This document shows, in pieces, positions 1 through 9,414 of a DNA stretch of 62,490 bases; within the stretch, counting starts at the first letter, position 1; each line of letters opens with the position of its first letter. A program made the position numbers and the translations under genes. The stretch spans positions 1-62,490 of the forward strand of contig CALAJT010000030.1 in assembly GCA_937923145.1 (NCBI GenBank). The letters run 5' to 3'. The notes under the pieces were generated by a model. That model was not told the DNA's origin. It made no database searches and saw nothing but the letters and a program-made list of their open reading frames with translations. This DNA is from an uncultured Rubritalea sp. Lineage in GTDB: Bacteria; Verrucomicrobiota; Verrucomicrobiia; Verrucomicrobiales; Akkermansiaceae.

Positions 1-139
1 CTTCCATCAAACCTCGGAAGCTTTCCCAATCGATGATTTTATTAAGCTTCAGTATTCCCACTTCTTGAGTTTCTTGATCTCGTTTCTTAGATAAAGCACT
101 AAAAAGATCGTGGTTCTTGGATGGCTTACGGTAGTTCAT
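1..139 (-). CDS. IS5-like transposase, N-terminal part only
   Basis: The minus strand reads open from an ATG at 139 to the window edge, giving 46 residues that begin MNYRKPSKNHDLFSALSKKR. They end with KIIDWESFRGLME, which resembles the N-terminal 'DRLIDWE.FR..L' segment of IS5/IS1182-type DDE transposases. Only the N-terminus is in the window, so the DDE triad cannot be seen and intactness cannot be judged. I found no terminal inverted repeat in the following 200 bases. The region from 140 to 372 contains no other gene that I can support. Confidence 0.5.
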   Translation of the reverse strand, partial: MNYRKPSKNHDLFSALSKKRDQETQEVGILKLNKIIDWESFRGLME

Positions 140-372
140 ACATTGAAGCTACTTTCTACGAAAAAAAATTAAATACCTAAAAATGAAAATCTAACCAAGG
201 GTTTCCAGAAGTGCCCTTATTTAAATACTGATCGATATTGAGTTGCGAGTGCTAGTTTCGCGATTTTAGGCTTTATAATAACGAAATTTCACCAGCTTTT
301 AAGTAATGGATCTGAAATTTGTTCTTCCTAAGATCTATTTTCTGTGAACAATAACTGCAACTTATATATAAT

Positions 373-1854
373 ATGGAAAATCGAAAACAGTTATTAACAG
401 CAGGGTTTTTAGCCCTAGTTGCTGCAGGTGTAGGATTCGCAGTTCGCGGCGGACTACTAGGAGAATGGTCTTCATTGTACGGCTTTACGTTTACTGAACT
501 AGGTCAGATTACTGGGGGAGGTCTTCTTGGCTTTGGTCTGGTTATTCTATTCACTAGTCTAATCGTTGACGTAGTAGGTTATAAAAAGCTTATGGTATCT
601 GCGCTAGTCTGTCACGTTGTCTCAGCGGCTATGTTATTCTTTACTGCTGCAGTATTTAACTCAGCTGGTAAGGAAGCTACATTCCAGTTACTATTCTGGT
701 CTTCCTTCATCTTTGCGATAGGTAATGGAATCTGTGAAGGAGTCATTAACCCTCTAACTTCTACTCTCTACCCTGAGAAGAAGACACACTATCTTAACAT
801 TCTACATGCGGGTTGGCCTGCAGGTCTAGTGATCGGTGGTCTCATTGCATTCGGCATCGGTGCTGTTGCATGGGAAATACTACTCGCTACTTATCTGATC
901 CCTACAGCTATCTACGGTTACATTGTCTTTAAGAACAAGTTTCCTAAGACTGCCGCTCAGGATGGGAGCATCTCTTATGGTGGTATGTTCAAATCTCTAA
1001 TAGGACCATTCTTCATCGTTCTTCTACTCGCACACGCTTGTGTAGGATATGTAGAGCTTGGAACTGATAGCTGGATCAATAAAATAACGGGATCAATTCT
1101 AAATAGTGCCGCTCTTGGAACAGCACTCTTCATCTACACTTCACTCTTAATGACTGGACTAAGATTCTTTGCTGGACCTATCGTTCACCGTATCTCTTCA
1201 CTCGGTCTTCTACTAGTTAGTGCAATAATTGGTTGCTTAGGTCTCTACCTCATTAGTATTGGGGATAGCGTGCCATTCATGTTCTTTGCAGCAACTGTAT
1301 ATGCTCTAGGTAAGACATTCCTATGGCCTACTATGCTAGGAGTCGTAGGAGAAAGATTCCCTAATAGTTCAACTATTGCTATGGGTATCATGGGTGCTGT
1401 AGGGATGATTTCAGCTGGTTACCTCGGTGGACCTGGAATTGGTTACAAGCAAGATTATTTTGCTACTCAATATATTCAGCAAAATGCTCCAGAGACTTAT
1501 GAGAGAGTTAAAGCTCCGGGTGAAAGCGGATTTCTTACGTTTCCTAAGGTTGTTGCTATAGACGGTGCTAAAGCTGGTATGCTAGCAGATGATGCTGCTC
1601 GTGTATTAGGTGATGTTAAAATCGCTGGTGATAACATTGGAAATCAAGAGTTTGAAGGAATTCGTGGACAGAGAGATTGGTGGTTAGCTAATAAGGATAC
1701 TGCTGCTATCGATAAAGCTCCTGTAGCTGAAGCTGGTCTTCATGGTAGCCGTATGGCAATTCGATACACTGCAATAGTCCCAGCGGTTATGGCTGTGCTA
1801 TTCGTGTTACTAATGCTTTTAGGGAAATCTCGTCCTGTGCAAACTGAACATTAA
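373..1854 (+). CDS. major facilitator superfamily transporter
   Basis: This is a 493-residue inner-membrane protein with about 12 hydrophobic segments, starting at an ATG with the first helix at about residues 7-28. The glycine-rich segment GLLGEWSSLYGFTFTELGQI and the overall layout fit the MFS, but the substrate is not evident; sugars are a reasonable guess. It has an unusually long hydrophilic stretch of about 95 residues (about 365-460) before the last helix (about 466-484), which is not typical of compact 400-residue MFS proteins. A strong terminator follows, so it appears to be monocistronic. The next gene is a PAS-AraC regulator, a possible local regulator, though this is inference. 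Confidence 0.85.
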   Translation: MENRKQLLTAGFLALVAAGVGFAVRGGLLGEWSSLYGFTFTELGQITGGGLLGFGLVILFTSLIVDVVGYKKLMVSALVCHVVSAAMLFFTAAVFNSAGKEATFQLLFWSSFIFAIGNGICEGVINPLTSTLYPEKKTHYLNILHAGWPAGLVIGGLIAFGIGAVAWEILLATYLIPTAIYGYIVFKNKFPKTAAQDGSISYGGMFKSLIGPFFIVLLLAHACVGYVELGTDSWINKITGSILNSAALGTALFIYTSLLMTGLRFFAGPIVHRISSLGLLLVSAIIGCLGLYLISIGDSVPFMFFAATVYALGKTFLWPTMLGVVGERFPNSSTIAMGIMGAVGMISAGYLGGPGIGYKQDYFATQYIQQNAPETYERVKAPGESGFLTFPKVVAIDGAKAGMLADDAARVLGDVKIAGDNIGNQEFEGIRGQRDWWLANKDTAAIDKAPVAEAGLHGSRMAIRYTAIVPAVMAVLFVLLMLLGKSRPVQTEH

Positions 1855-1882
1855 TCTGCACAAGTCCTAAATCTAATATTTC

Positions 1883-1916
1883 AAAGGTCGTATACTTAGG
1901 TATACGACCTTTTTAT
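1883..1916 (+). terminator. rho-independent terminator after the MFS gene
   Basis: A perfect 13-bp stem (1883-1895 paired with 1900-1912) closes a TTAG tetraloop. The 3' arm runs into TTTTTATT. It lies about 30 bases after the transporter stop codon. Confidence 0.9.
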
Positions 1917-2042
1917 TAATAGAGTATGTTGTAATTGATATTCACACTTCCAATTATAGCAGTTATCGTCAAAATAGCTAAAATAGTCAAAAATCGTCAT
2001 TAAATATTGATAGAGTTTTATCATTATGTATTTTATTGCTTA

Positions 2043-2867
2043 ATGGAAAGAAAACAAAAGCAAATGCGAGAATTAGTCTCCGAGACAAAATCTTTTTTAG
2101 CTAGCCTTAAAAAGGGTCAGGTAGCATTTGAGCTGTTTGAATATTTGCCAGATGTTTTCTTTTGGCTAAAAAATAAACAGGGCTATTTCCAATATGTAAA
2201 TGAAGCTTTATCTAGGTCAGCTCTATTTAGTGATAAGGATAATGTCTTAGCGATGACTGACCATGACATCCATCCTGTTGAGCTTGCTAGTATCTTTCGC
2301 AGTGATGATTTAAATATAATTAATACTGGTGAGCGTTTAGAGATGAAGACAGAGCTTGTGCCTAACGAGACTGGCGGAGTCGAGTGGAGAGAGACTAGTA
2401 AAATACCTCTCTATGATAATAATGATGATATCGTCGGTACTGCTGGTATCTCTAGAAGAATGGGAATCACGGAGGGGAGACCTGGACCGTCACAGCACCG
2501 TGTAATGAATGCTATCATAGGAGCTATTTATAAATGTGTTGATCAAGAGATAAAAGTAACTGAATTGGCAGAAGCTGCTAATGTCTCTGTCAGTACTCTA
2601 GAGCGTATCTTTAAACAGAATATGGGAACGACTCCAAAGAAATTTGTTCTACAAGCTAAGCTTTCTACAGCTTGTGAACGTCTGATCCGAACTAAGAAAA
2701 GTGTGAGTGAGATAGGTGATAGTATAGGCTATCATGATCACGCGAACTTTACCCGAGCTTTCAGAAAACTTATGGGGGTGAATCCTACTCGATACAGAGA
2801 ACTCTATAAGCATAGCACCTTCAAAAGACAAAAGCTAAGTGATTTCAATGGTATTACCGATTGTTGA
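2043..2867 (+). CDS. PAS domain-containing AraC family transcriptional regulator
   Basis: This is a DNA-binding regulator of about 274 residues. The N-terminal half (about 20-140) reads as a PAS sensor: LPDVFFWLKNKQGYFQYVN, the later TDHDIHP, and the closing GTAGISRRM. The C-terminal 100 residues are an AraC/XylS double helix-turn-helix (VTELAEAANVSVSTLERIFK and SVSEIGDSIGYHDHANFTRA). The reading frame is open from a TTG at 2007, but the ATG at 2043 (MERKQKQ) is the better start. The ligand is unknown. Its 3' end overlaps the hrpB start by about 20 bases, so the two are probably co-transcribed. The upstream neighbour is the MFS transporter, a possible target. Confidence 0.88.
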   Translation: MERKQKQMRELVSETKSFLASLKKGQVAFELFEYLPDVFFWLKNKQGYFQYVNEALSRSALFSDKDNVLAMTDHDIHPVELASIFRSDDLNIINTGERLEMKTELVPNETGGVEWRETSKIPLYDNNDDIVGTAGISRRMGITEGRPGPSQHRVMNAIIGAIYKCVDQEIKVTELAEAANVSVSTLERIFKQNMGTTPKKFVLQAKLSTACERLIRTKKSVSEIGDSIGYHDHANFTRAFRKLMGVNPTRYRELYKHSTFKRQKLSDFNGITDC

Positions 2868-5427
2868 AGTTAAGCAGCAGGTTCTAGCTGATTTTGATCA
2901 TGGGCAACCTTGGCGAATGTTAGTCTCAGCACCAACGGGATCTGGTAAGTCTACGGGTTTACCATGTATGATTCTTGAGGGAGTGTGTGAGCCTGACGGA
3001 ATGATTGTGGTAGTGCAACCGCGTAGATTGGCTGCGAGGATGTTGGCGAAGCGTGTTGCTGAGGTTCGTGGAGCGGCTATAGGTGGTGAAGTAGGATACG
3101 CGGTTCGCTATGATCATAAAATGACGAAGCAGACTAAGATTGTTTATGTCACCGATGGTATTTTACAACGCTGGCTTCAGGATAACCCGAATTTAAAAGG
3201 AATTGCGGCAGTTATTTTTGATGAATTTCATGAGCGTAGGATAGCGATGGATGTTGCATTAGCAGATTGTCTAAATTTACAAGATGGCAAGCGACCTGAG
3301 CTAAAAGTCGTAGTAATGTCTGCTACTTTAGAAGTAGCAGGACTAGAAGATTACTTAACGCCCTGCAGAAAGATAGAGGCTGGTGGAAGAGCATTCCCTG
3401 TAGAGATAGAATACCAGAAAATCGCGAAACAAAGCGCCAGGAGAGTAGGACGAGGAAATAATGAGGAGCCTGTGTGGGATAAATGTATTCGTGCTCTAAA
3501 AGAAGTAGTGGCTGATCCAGAATGCGGCAATATTCTGATCTTCATGCCTGGAGTTTATGAAATCCGTAGGACGATGAGTGCTATTGAAAACCTGAGTCTT
3601 AATGGCTGGGAAATTTGCCCTCTATACGGAGCCCTAAAACCTGAGATGCAAGATAGAGCAGTAAGTGAAAAAGGAGGGAAACGTATTATAGTCTCAACTA
3701 ATGTAGCTGAAACTTCGCTTACGATACCCAGAGTGAGGACTGTGATTGATGCAGGACTAGCTAGGATAGCTCAATTCGACTCAGTGCGTGGAATGGATAC
3801 TTTATTTGTTATAAAGATAGCCAGGTCAGCAGCAGATCAGAGGTCAGGTAGAGCAGGACGTGTCGCGCCAGGGAAATGTATTAGACTATGGACCGAAACA
3901 GATCATAGCAGGAGAGAGGCATTCGAGCTGCCTGAAGTCTCGAGGGTGGATCTAACAGATGTTGTTCTTCAGTTGAAGTCGAGAGGGTTTACAGAGATTG
4001 AAGAGTTTCGCTGGCTAGATAGCCCCAGTGATGAAAGCTCCGCTCATGCGTTAGATCTGTTAGAGAATATTGGGGCTCTAGAAGAGAATACCGTTAGTGA
4101 TGTTGGTAGACAACTGGCAAAGATACCGCTGCACCCTAGAATGGCAAAGCTGATGCTCTCAGCTCATCAAGAAGGATGTCTAGCTGAAGGAGTATTTGCT
4201 GCGACTTTAATTGAAGGCGAATCGCTATTCTTGAGATCAGGTGATTCAGCTGGACGCTCAGCATTTATTTATGGTGGAGACGGAAGTGATTTCTGTGCTG
4301 ACTCTAGAGGCTATATATCTGCACAGGCAATGGGCTTTCAGCCTAACCGTTGTAATACTATCGGAGTCTCTGCCCGAGCAGCTAGAGAATTACAGAAAGG
4401 AATCGAATCTCTGACAAATAATCTGAAACGGTTTGATTGGATAGCGGGAGAGTTGGACTTTGAGAAAAATAGCGGTGCTTTTAGCCGTGCGATTCTCTCT
4501 GCGTATTCGGATCAGCTAGCAGTGCGGAATAATCGTGGAAATCTCTCCTGTAGAATAGTAGGTGGTAGATCGGGACAGCTCAATTCTGAGAGTGCAGTAA
4601 AAGAAGCTGACCTACTCATAGCTACTTCGATGACTGAGGTAGGAGCGAGAGATGTAGTGGTCTATTTAAATGGCTGTGTAGAGGTGTCGTTAGCTGATAT
4701 AAGGTCATTCTTTCCTCATGATCTGTTAGAGAAAGATGGAGCATACTACGACGAGACGATACGCAGAGTAGTGAATCGCCAGGAATTAAAATTTCGCGAC
4801 TTAGTGATCTCTACTAAAGAAGGGGGACAGCCAAGTTCGGAGGAAGCCGCAACTTTATTAGCAGAACGTGTAGCGAGTGGTGAACTTAAACTCAAAAAAT
4901 GGGATGCATCCGTAGAGCAATGGATTGCCAGACTTCTCTGCCTCAGAGAATGGATGCCAGAGCTAGAGTTACCAGGATTCGATGAGGAAGACCGAGCGAT
5001 AGCACTACAAGCAGTGTGCGAGGGCGCTCTAGGCTACAAGCAAATCAAGGACAAAGCTGTCCAGCCAGCTCTCAATAACTGGCTATCAGCTGGTCAGCAT
5101 GCGTCGCTGGATGCTTATGCTCCTGAGAGAATGACTCTGGCAAATGGCAAGTCTGTAAAAGTGAAATACGAGCATGGAAAACCACCTCATATCGCTCTCA
5201 CTGTACAGCGTCTCTACGGAGTTAATAGCTCACCCATGGTAGCACAGAGCTCTTCCGGTGCAGCAGTAACTGTCCAGATTCATATTTGTGCGCCTAATCA
5301 GCGACCTTGGCAGATGACACAAGATCTTGCGAGCTTCTGGAAATCTGGGTTTAGTCAGATGAAAAAGGACTTAGCAGGGAGATATCCAAAGCATGATTGG
5401 TCAGGCGGCGGTCACGTCATGGGCTAA
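2848..5427 (+). CDS. hrpB: ATP-dependent RNA helicase HrpB
   Basis: This is a DEAH-box superfamily 2 helicase of about 859 residues. Counting from the ATG at 2848, motif I (APTGSGKST) is at 28-36, motif II (DEFHER, a DEAH variant usual for HrpB) is at 125-130, and motif III is SAT. Motifs V (NVAETSLTIP) and VI (QRSGRAGR) follow. The last 130 residues match the HrpB C-terminal domain (ERMTLANGKSVKVKYEHGKP and WQMTQDLASFW). Family members are cytoplasmic, and their physiological role is poorly defined. A GTG at 2839 is an alternative start. The gene overlaps the preceding regulator and is convergent with the small gene at 5424, sharing stop-codon bases. Confidence 0.95.
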   Translation: MVLPIVEVKQQVLADFDHGQPWRMLVSAPTGSGKSTGLPCMILEGVCEPDGMIVVVQPRRLAARMLAKRVAEVRGAAIGGEVGYAVRYDHKMTKQTKIVYVTDGILQRWLQDNPNLKGIAAVIFDEFHERRIAMDVALADCLNLQDGKRPELKVVVMSATLEVAGLEDYLTPCRKIEAGGRAFPVEIEYQKIAKQSARRVGRGNNEEPVWDKCIRALKEVVADPECGNILIFMPGVYEIRRTMSAIENLSLNGWEICPLYGALKPEMQDRAVSEKGGKRIIVSTNVAETSLTIPRVRTVIDAGLARIAQFDSVRGMDTLFVIKIARSAADQRSGRAGRVAPGKCIRLWTETDHSRREAFELPEVSRVDLTDVVLQLKSRGFTEIEEFRWLDSPSDESSAHALDLLENIGALEENTVSDVGRQLAKIPLHPRMAKLMLSAHQEGCLAEGVFAATLIEGESLFLRSGDSAGRSAFIYGGDGSDFCADSRGYISAQAMGFQPNRCNTIGVSARAARELQKGIESLTNNLKRFDWIAGELDFEKNSGAFSRAILSAYSDQLAVRNNRGNLSCRIVGGRSGQLNSESAVKEADLLIATSMTEVGARDVVVYLNGCVEVSLADIRSFFPHDLLEKDGAYYDETIRRVVNRQELKFRDLVISTKEGGQPSSEEAATLLAERVASGELKLKKWDASVEQWIARLLCLREWMPELELPGFDEEDRAIALQAVCEGALGYKQIKDKAVQPALNNWLSAGQHASLDAYAPERMTLANGKSVKVKYEHGKPPHIALTVQRLYGVNSSPMVAQSSSGAAVTVQIHICAPNQRPWQMTQDLASFWKSGFSQMKKDLAGRYPKHDWSGGGHVMG

Positions 5428-5654
5428 AGGTCCGTGATGTATTCAAGTGCTTTATTCAGACTAGATTGCTTGAGGAAGTGATTAAGCTGAGCAGGAATCT
5501 GACTACGATTTTGTTCTAGCCAGGCAGTAATTTTTTCGCTGGCATCTTGAAGCTGGAATAATTGTTGGTCAGGATCTGATTCCCTAAGCTCAGTGTTAGA
5601 GATAGTTTCTAGACGTAATCTTAATAAACGTCTTAATTCATTGTAGTCAGGCAT
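5424..5654 (-). CDS. small hypothetical protein, 76 aa
   Basis: This is a small, charged, probably all-helical soluble protein starting MPDYNELRRLLRLRLETI and ending KALEYITDL. I do not recognise it. The frame is open to a GTG at 5672, but the ATG at 5654 starts a more natural sequence. It is convergent with hrpB and the stop codons overlap. It has no signal peptide or Cys motif. It is probably a real gene, because its composition is protein-like and it fills the gap between two plus-strand genes. Confidence 0.6.
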   Translation of the reverse strand: MPDYNELRRLLRLRLETISNTELRESDPDQQLFQLQDASEKITAWLEQNRSQIPAQLNHFLKQSSLNKALEYITDL

Positions 5655-5756
5655 CAACTGAAGATGTCGCACTGTTGTTTAAAAGCAAATGATAAAACTG
5701 TATACGTCCGAGATTTTACCTTGCATGATTAGCTAGTTAGTATCTTATTAATCATC

Positions 5757-6428
5757 ATGAATATCAACAAATTTAAATGGATGAGCGCAGGGCTATTTGG
5801 TCTAGTCGTAGGAGCTTACTCTGTATCTCAGGTGGCAGCTCAAGATAAAATCCAAGCTCCACTGAAAATCGAAGCTCCTAGTGCAGAGATAGGCGCAGCA
5901 GATGGTCATGTTCACGATGAAAATTGTAATCACGATCACCCTGAGTTGAAACCACCAACAGTCGAAGAAATCCGCGTCTTTCTAAAAACCAGCGCAGCTT
6001 ATATTCTTCCTGAGTTTGATAAGGTTATCAAAGCTAATGATGAAGAACATATTGCATGGATGGTAAAGGATATCACACGCATCATGAATGAGCATGCTGC
6101 ACTTGAAAAATTTGACTCTAAGGTTGCGGCACTGTTCACTGATGTTCTAAAACTTGAGAATGATCTTCACCATGAGATCGAAGGTAAACTAGAAGCAGGG
6201 GAAAAAGCTGAAGCGACAGGTAATGCGGTGAAGGGGCATTTGAAAGCTCTCATAGCAAAACGTATCGAACTTGAAAAAGGTCAGATAGCTTTTAAGAAAT
6301 CACAATTAGATAAACAGCTTAAAGAGCTAGAGAAATCAGCCCAGAATGTAGATGCTATTATTGAGCAGGAACTTAAAGCTATTATACTAGAACTCAAGCA
6401 GTCGTATGAAGAAGGTGAAGAGGGGTAG
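5757..6428 (+). CDS. exported His-rich, coiled-coil hypothetical protein
   Basis: The 223-residue product begins with a Sec-type signal peptide (hydrophobic core at about 10-25, cleavage near VAAQ-DK). A short His/Asp cluster, HVHDENCNHDHPE, follows at about 51-63 and could bind Zn, Ni or Cu. The remainder is rich in Lys, Glu and Leu and is predicted to be long amphipathic helix or coiled coil (about 115-220). It is probably periplasmic. I do not recognise a family. Metal binding is inferred from the His cluster only. The gene stands alone between two short intergenic gaps. Confidence 0.75.
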   Translation: MNINKFKWMSAGLFGLVVGAYSVSQVAAQDKIQAPLKIEAPSAEIGAADGHVHDENCNHDHPELKPPTVEEIRVFLKTSAAYILPEFDKVIKANDEEHIAWMVKDITRIMNEHAALEKFDSKVAALFTDVLKLENDLHHEIEGKLEAGEKAEATGNAVKGHLKALIAKRIELEKGQIAFKKSQLDKQLKELEKSAQNVDAIIEQELKAIILELKQSYEEGEEG

Positions 6429-6501
6429 GCTGCCTGGTCTAGCAATGTTAGACTAAAGTTCGACCTTGATATAGGTCTAGCTCAATATTACAGTAGTTTT
6501 C

Positions 6502-7026
6502 ATGGCAAAATCTGAAATGAGATACACAGTAAAGATTCTTCTTTACGAAATAGAACCAATTATTTGGAGAACTCTAAGCGTTCCTGGGTCTATGACGTTT
6601 GCTAGGTTTCACGTGACTCTCCAGAAAGCGATGGGGTGGGAGAATAAAGAACTTCACGAGTTTCGACACGGTAAGGGAAAAAACCTTACAGATGTGATAG
6701 CCACTCCCCATGATGATATCGTCATAGGCGGTAAATTTGCTGATGAAAGGGATCTAACATTACATAAATTTCTATGTATGAAGCGTCTACCAACGCGTAT
6801 GCTCTACCGCTATGATTTTACAGAAGATTGGGTGCACGAACTCACTATCGTATCTAAGGAGGAGAATGATAGTAAAGAGGTCATTCTGTTAGATGGAGCT
6901 AGAGCATGTCCACCTGAAGATTGTGGTGGCGCTTATGGATATAAAGATGCCCTAGAGGGGGATATAGAGTGGATGGATGATGACTACGATCCAGAGGCAT
7001 TTGACCTAAAAAAAGTGAAGTTTTAA
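6502..7026 (+). CDS. plasmid pRiA4b ORF-3 family protein
   Basis: The 174-residue protein matches the pRiA4 ORF3-like fold found in IS1096 TnpR-like passenger proteins and many chromosomal proteins. Diagnostic stretches are YTVKILLYEIEPIIWRTLSV near the N-terminus, FHVTLQKAMGW, then YRYDFTEDWVHELTI at about 111-126 and CPPEDCGGAYGY at about 136-147. The family's biochemical role is not established. No transposase is adjacent, so it appears to be a chromosomal single gene rather than an IS passenger. The ATG start at 6502 is supported by homology beginning within about 10 residues. Confidence 0.9.
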   Translation: MAKSEMRYTVKILLYEIEPIIWRTLSVPGSMTFARFHVTLQKAMGWENKELHEFRHGKGKNLTDVIATPHDDIVIGGKFADERDLTLHKFLCMKRLPTRMLYRYDFTEDWVHELTIVSKEENDSKEVILLDGARACPPEDCGGAYGYKDALEGDIEWMDDDYDPEAFDLKKVKF

Positions 7027-7092
7027 GCTCTATGATTTTCTGAATAATACTTGTGCACTGAGGATCTAATACTATTGTCAGTGTTTATCATT

Positions 7093-7713
7093 ATGGCTAA
7101 GACGAGAGATAAAATATTAGAGTCAGCTTGGACTCTGTTTTCTGAAGAAGGCTTCGAGGCTGTATCTGTGCGTGATGTTACAAATGCGGCTAAGGTTAAT
7201 TTAGCATCAGTGAGTTATCACTTTAATGGTAAAGATGGGCTGATTCAGGAAATTGTAACTAAAGCTCTTGTTCCGCTTAATAAACACCGTGTTAGACTAC
7301 TGAAGCAGGCGGGTGATGAAGCGGGTAATATCGAGAAAGTTTCATTAGAGAAGATCATTGAATCATATATTAAACCAGTAGTCTGTCCTGAAGAATATGG
7401 TAGTAGCTCTAAGATGATTTCTCAGTTGATAGCACGCTCACTTATAAATGAGTCGGCATCTGTTCCTAAAGCAGTGATGGTATCGTTTAGAGACGTCTAC
7501 CAGATATTCAGCATTGCCCTAGCCTCGCAATGTCCAGATATTGAACCTAGTAAAGCAGTAAAGAACTTTATGTTTGCTACTGGTGCGGTCTTTATGTTCA
7601 ATTCTTTTTCAAGTTTGGCTAGTAAGGCATCAGAAGATAACCTAGATTTCAAAGATGATAATTTCTTAGAGGATGCCATTAAATTTTGCACTGCAGGTTT
7701 CAAATACACTTAG
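7093..7713 (+). CDS. TetR/AcrR family transcriptional regulator
   Basis: This is a repressor-type DNA-binding protein of about 206 residues. The N-terminus carries the TetR helix-turn-helix: RDKILESAWTLFSEEGFEAV, then VRDVTNAAKVNLASVSYHF. The C-terminal ligand domain, with IIESYIKPVVCP, resembles the CerR/DUF1956-type fold. The frame is open from 7051, but the ATG at 7093 (MAKTRDK) places the HTH at the usual distance. The stop lies 9 bases before the inositol-phosphatase-like gene, suggesting co-transcription. The ligand is unknown. Confidence 0.9.
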   Translation: MAKTRDKILESAWTLFSEEGFEAVSVRDVTNAAKVNLASVSYHFNGKDGLIQEIVTKALVPLNKHRVRLLKQAGDEAGNIEKVSLEKIIESYIKPVVCPEEYGSSSKMISQLIARSLINESASVPKAVMVSFRDVYQIFSIALASQCPDIEPSKAVKNFMFATGAVFMFNSFSSLASKASEDNLDFKDDNFLEDAIKFCTAGFKYT

Positions 7714-7722
7714 AATTAAAGC

Positions 7723-8526
7723 ATGAAAAATCTTCCTGAAACATTAGAGAACGTAGTTGAAATAGTAGTGAAAGTAGCTCGATTTCAATTAGAATATTTT
7801 AGGGCGATGCCAGAGAATGCCGCTGACACTAAGTCGCTCCGTGAGACAGTTTCATTCGTAGATGTAGAATCAGAAAAGCTGCTGTTTGAGGGCTTGATGC
7901 CTCTTATCGCAAATGCGGGGTTCTATGGCGAAGAGTCTGGTAAGCAAGGGTCACAAGATCTAACCTGGATAGTAGATCCACTAGATGGTACTACTAATTT
8001 TCTGAGTGGGTTAGACCATTTCTCCATCTCTGTGGCTCTTGTTCAGAATGGCAAGTCTATCTTGGGAGTAATCTGTAAGCCTTTCTCTGGTGAGATTTTT
8101 TCTTCGTTTGAAGGTGGGGGGATATTCTATAACGGAGTGAAAGCAAAGCTTATGAATGCAGATCCAAATGTCGGAAATGCTCTCTTCATGACTGGTTTTC
8201 CTTATCGTTCACCAGCAGTGGCTGAAGGATTCTTTAAAACTGCAGCATCAGTGCTTACTCTGGGAAGAGGTATCAGACGCTCAGGTAGTGCCGCTCTGGA
8301 TGTAGCTCATCTAGGCATGGGCTGGCTACAAGGTTTCTGGGAGACAGATCTACAACCTTACGATATAGCAGCAGGACTTCTTATGCTTGAAGAGAATGGA
8401 CTAGTTGCGACTAATGGGACTGGACAACCTTACAATATGTTCACTGATAATCTATTGGTGGCCGGACCTCCAGCGGTTCACAGTGAATTATTAAAAGCAG
8501 TCAAAACAGGCTACGGTCTGTCTTAG
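7723..8526 (+). CDS. inositol monophosphatase family protein
   Basis: The 267-residue, Mg-dependent phosphatase belongs to the SuhB/CysQ superfamily. Metal-binding motifs are present: GEESG at about 67-71, WIVDPLDGTTNF at about 85-96, and the second motif WETDLQPYDIAAG near 205-217. The length is normal for the family. The substrate may be inositol-1-phosphate, 3'-phosphoadenosine 5'-phosphate or another sugar phosphate, and sequence alone does not decide. It follows the TetR gene by 9 bases. The 190-base gap after it holds only a weak 7-bp inverted repeat. Confidence 0.92.
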   Translation: MKNLPETLENVVEIVVKVARFQLEYFRAMPENAADTKSLRETVSFVDVESEKLLFEGLMPLIANAGFYGEESGKQGSQDLTWIVDPLDGTTNFLSGLDHFSISVALVQNGKSILGVICKPFSGEIFSSFEGGGIFYNGVKAKLMNADPNVGNALFMTGFPYRSPAVAEGFFKTAASVLTLGRGIRRSGSAALDVAHLGMGWLQGFWETDLQPYDIAAGLLMLEENGLVATNGTGQPYNMFTDNLLVAGPPAVHSELLKAVKTGYGLS

Positions 8527-8718
8527 GCTAGGAAGTTATCCTACTACTCTCGATAGTTAGCTTCAGTAGGAGAGATTTACTCAGGTGGAACTACAAAAAA
8601 ACTGGTAATTCCAAGCGTGGAGATAAGTAAGAGATTGTGTAATCTCATAATAATAAATTACACCTCTTTCTATCTGATGTCACGTGAGGAAAACTGTAAA
8701 AATCTAGTTATCTAACGA

Positions 8719-9414
8719 CTACCTAAACGAACCTGTCTTTAAAAAATGACGTATTGCTATGATTACATCGTTGTCTAGCATGATAAATGTATGGTTATTA
8801 TGAATCGTTTTAAAGTCCTTCATACCCTGCATTTTTCCTTCTTTGACAGTGACAAGACCATCGTTTTGATCTGCTAGTATTTGATTAAATGTCCACCATC
8901 CTGAGTCCGTCCCCATGATAACTCCGAGTTCGACATTTTTAGGTAAAGTTGGTGGTGATTTTTGCATCGCTTCTCTGACCAGGTCGTTACTGACTGGACC
9001 GAGGAGCCAGGCTAGCTTGAGTTTAAACAGCCTTTCAATAATCTCGATTCCTTGATTTGGCGGAGCTAGCATTACTACTTTCTGCGTATCCCAAGGAGGT
9101 GATTTCTTGAGCATAGAGCGAACTACAATACCGCCTAGTGAGTGTGTCACGAAATTTACTTTATCTCCAGGAGCAACGTGCTCAGAAATATCGGCAGCTA
9201 CAATATTGGATAACTCATCCAAGCTTTTTTTGTTAGAAGGATAGCCTATATTGATGACTCGGTATCCATCCTCGACCAGTGCATTCTGCATCTTAGTCAT
9301 CGCATGTTTACTCCGCGATAGTCCATGTATGAGAACCACTGTTTGCTGATTCTTAATATTTTTCCTAGCTTTTACGACTGATTGGCTCCCTGGGATTTCA
9401 GGTATTGCAGACAA
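8719..9414 (-). CDS. alpha/beta hydrolase (lipase/PGAP1-like), 5' end cut off by an in-frame stop
   Basis: This is a serine hydrolase fold. The oxyanion region is VVLIHGLSRSK, the nucleophile elbow is VNFVTHSLGGIVVRSML (Ser in HSLGG), an acid is likely in the DQNDGLV region, and the catalytic His is in NNHTFIM. The annotated frame starts at a TTG directly after a TGA at 9415-9417. Upstream of that TGA, in the same frame, lie 29 codons from an ATG at 9504 that form a signal-peptide-like sequence. The intact gene was therefore probably 8719-9504, encoding an exported or lipoprotein hydrolase of about 261 residues. As it stands the product would be cytoplasmic or not made. The substrate is unknown. 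Confidence 0.8.
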   Translation of the reverse strand: MSAIPEIPGSQSVVKARKNIKNQQTVVLIHGLSRSKHAMTKMQNALVEDGYRVINIGYPSNKKSLDELSNIVAADISEHVAPGDKVNFVTHSLGGIVVRSMLKKSPPWDTQKVVMLAPPNQGIEIIERLFKLKLAWLLGPVSNDLVREAMQKSPPTLPKNVELGVIMGTDSGWWTFNQILADQNDGLVTVKEGKMQGMKDFKTIHNNHTFIMLDNDVIIAIRHFLKTGSFR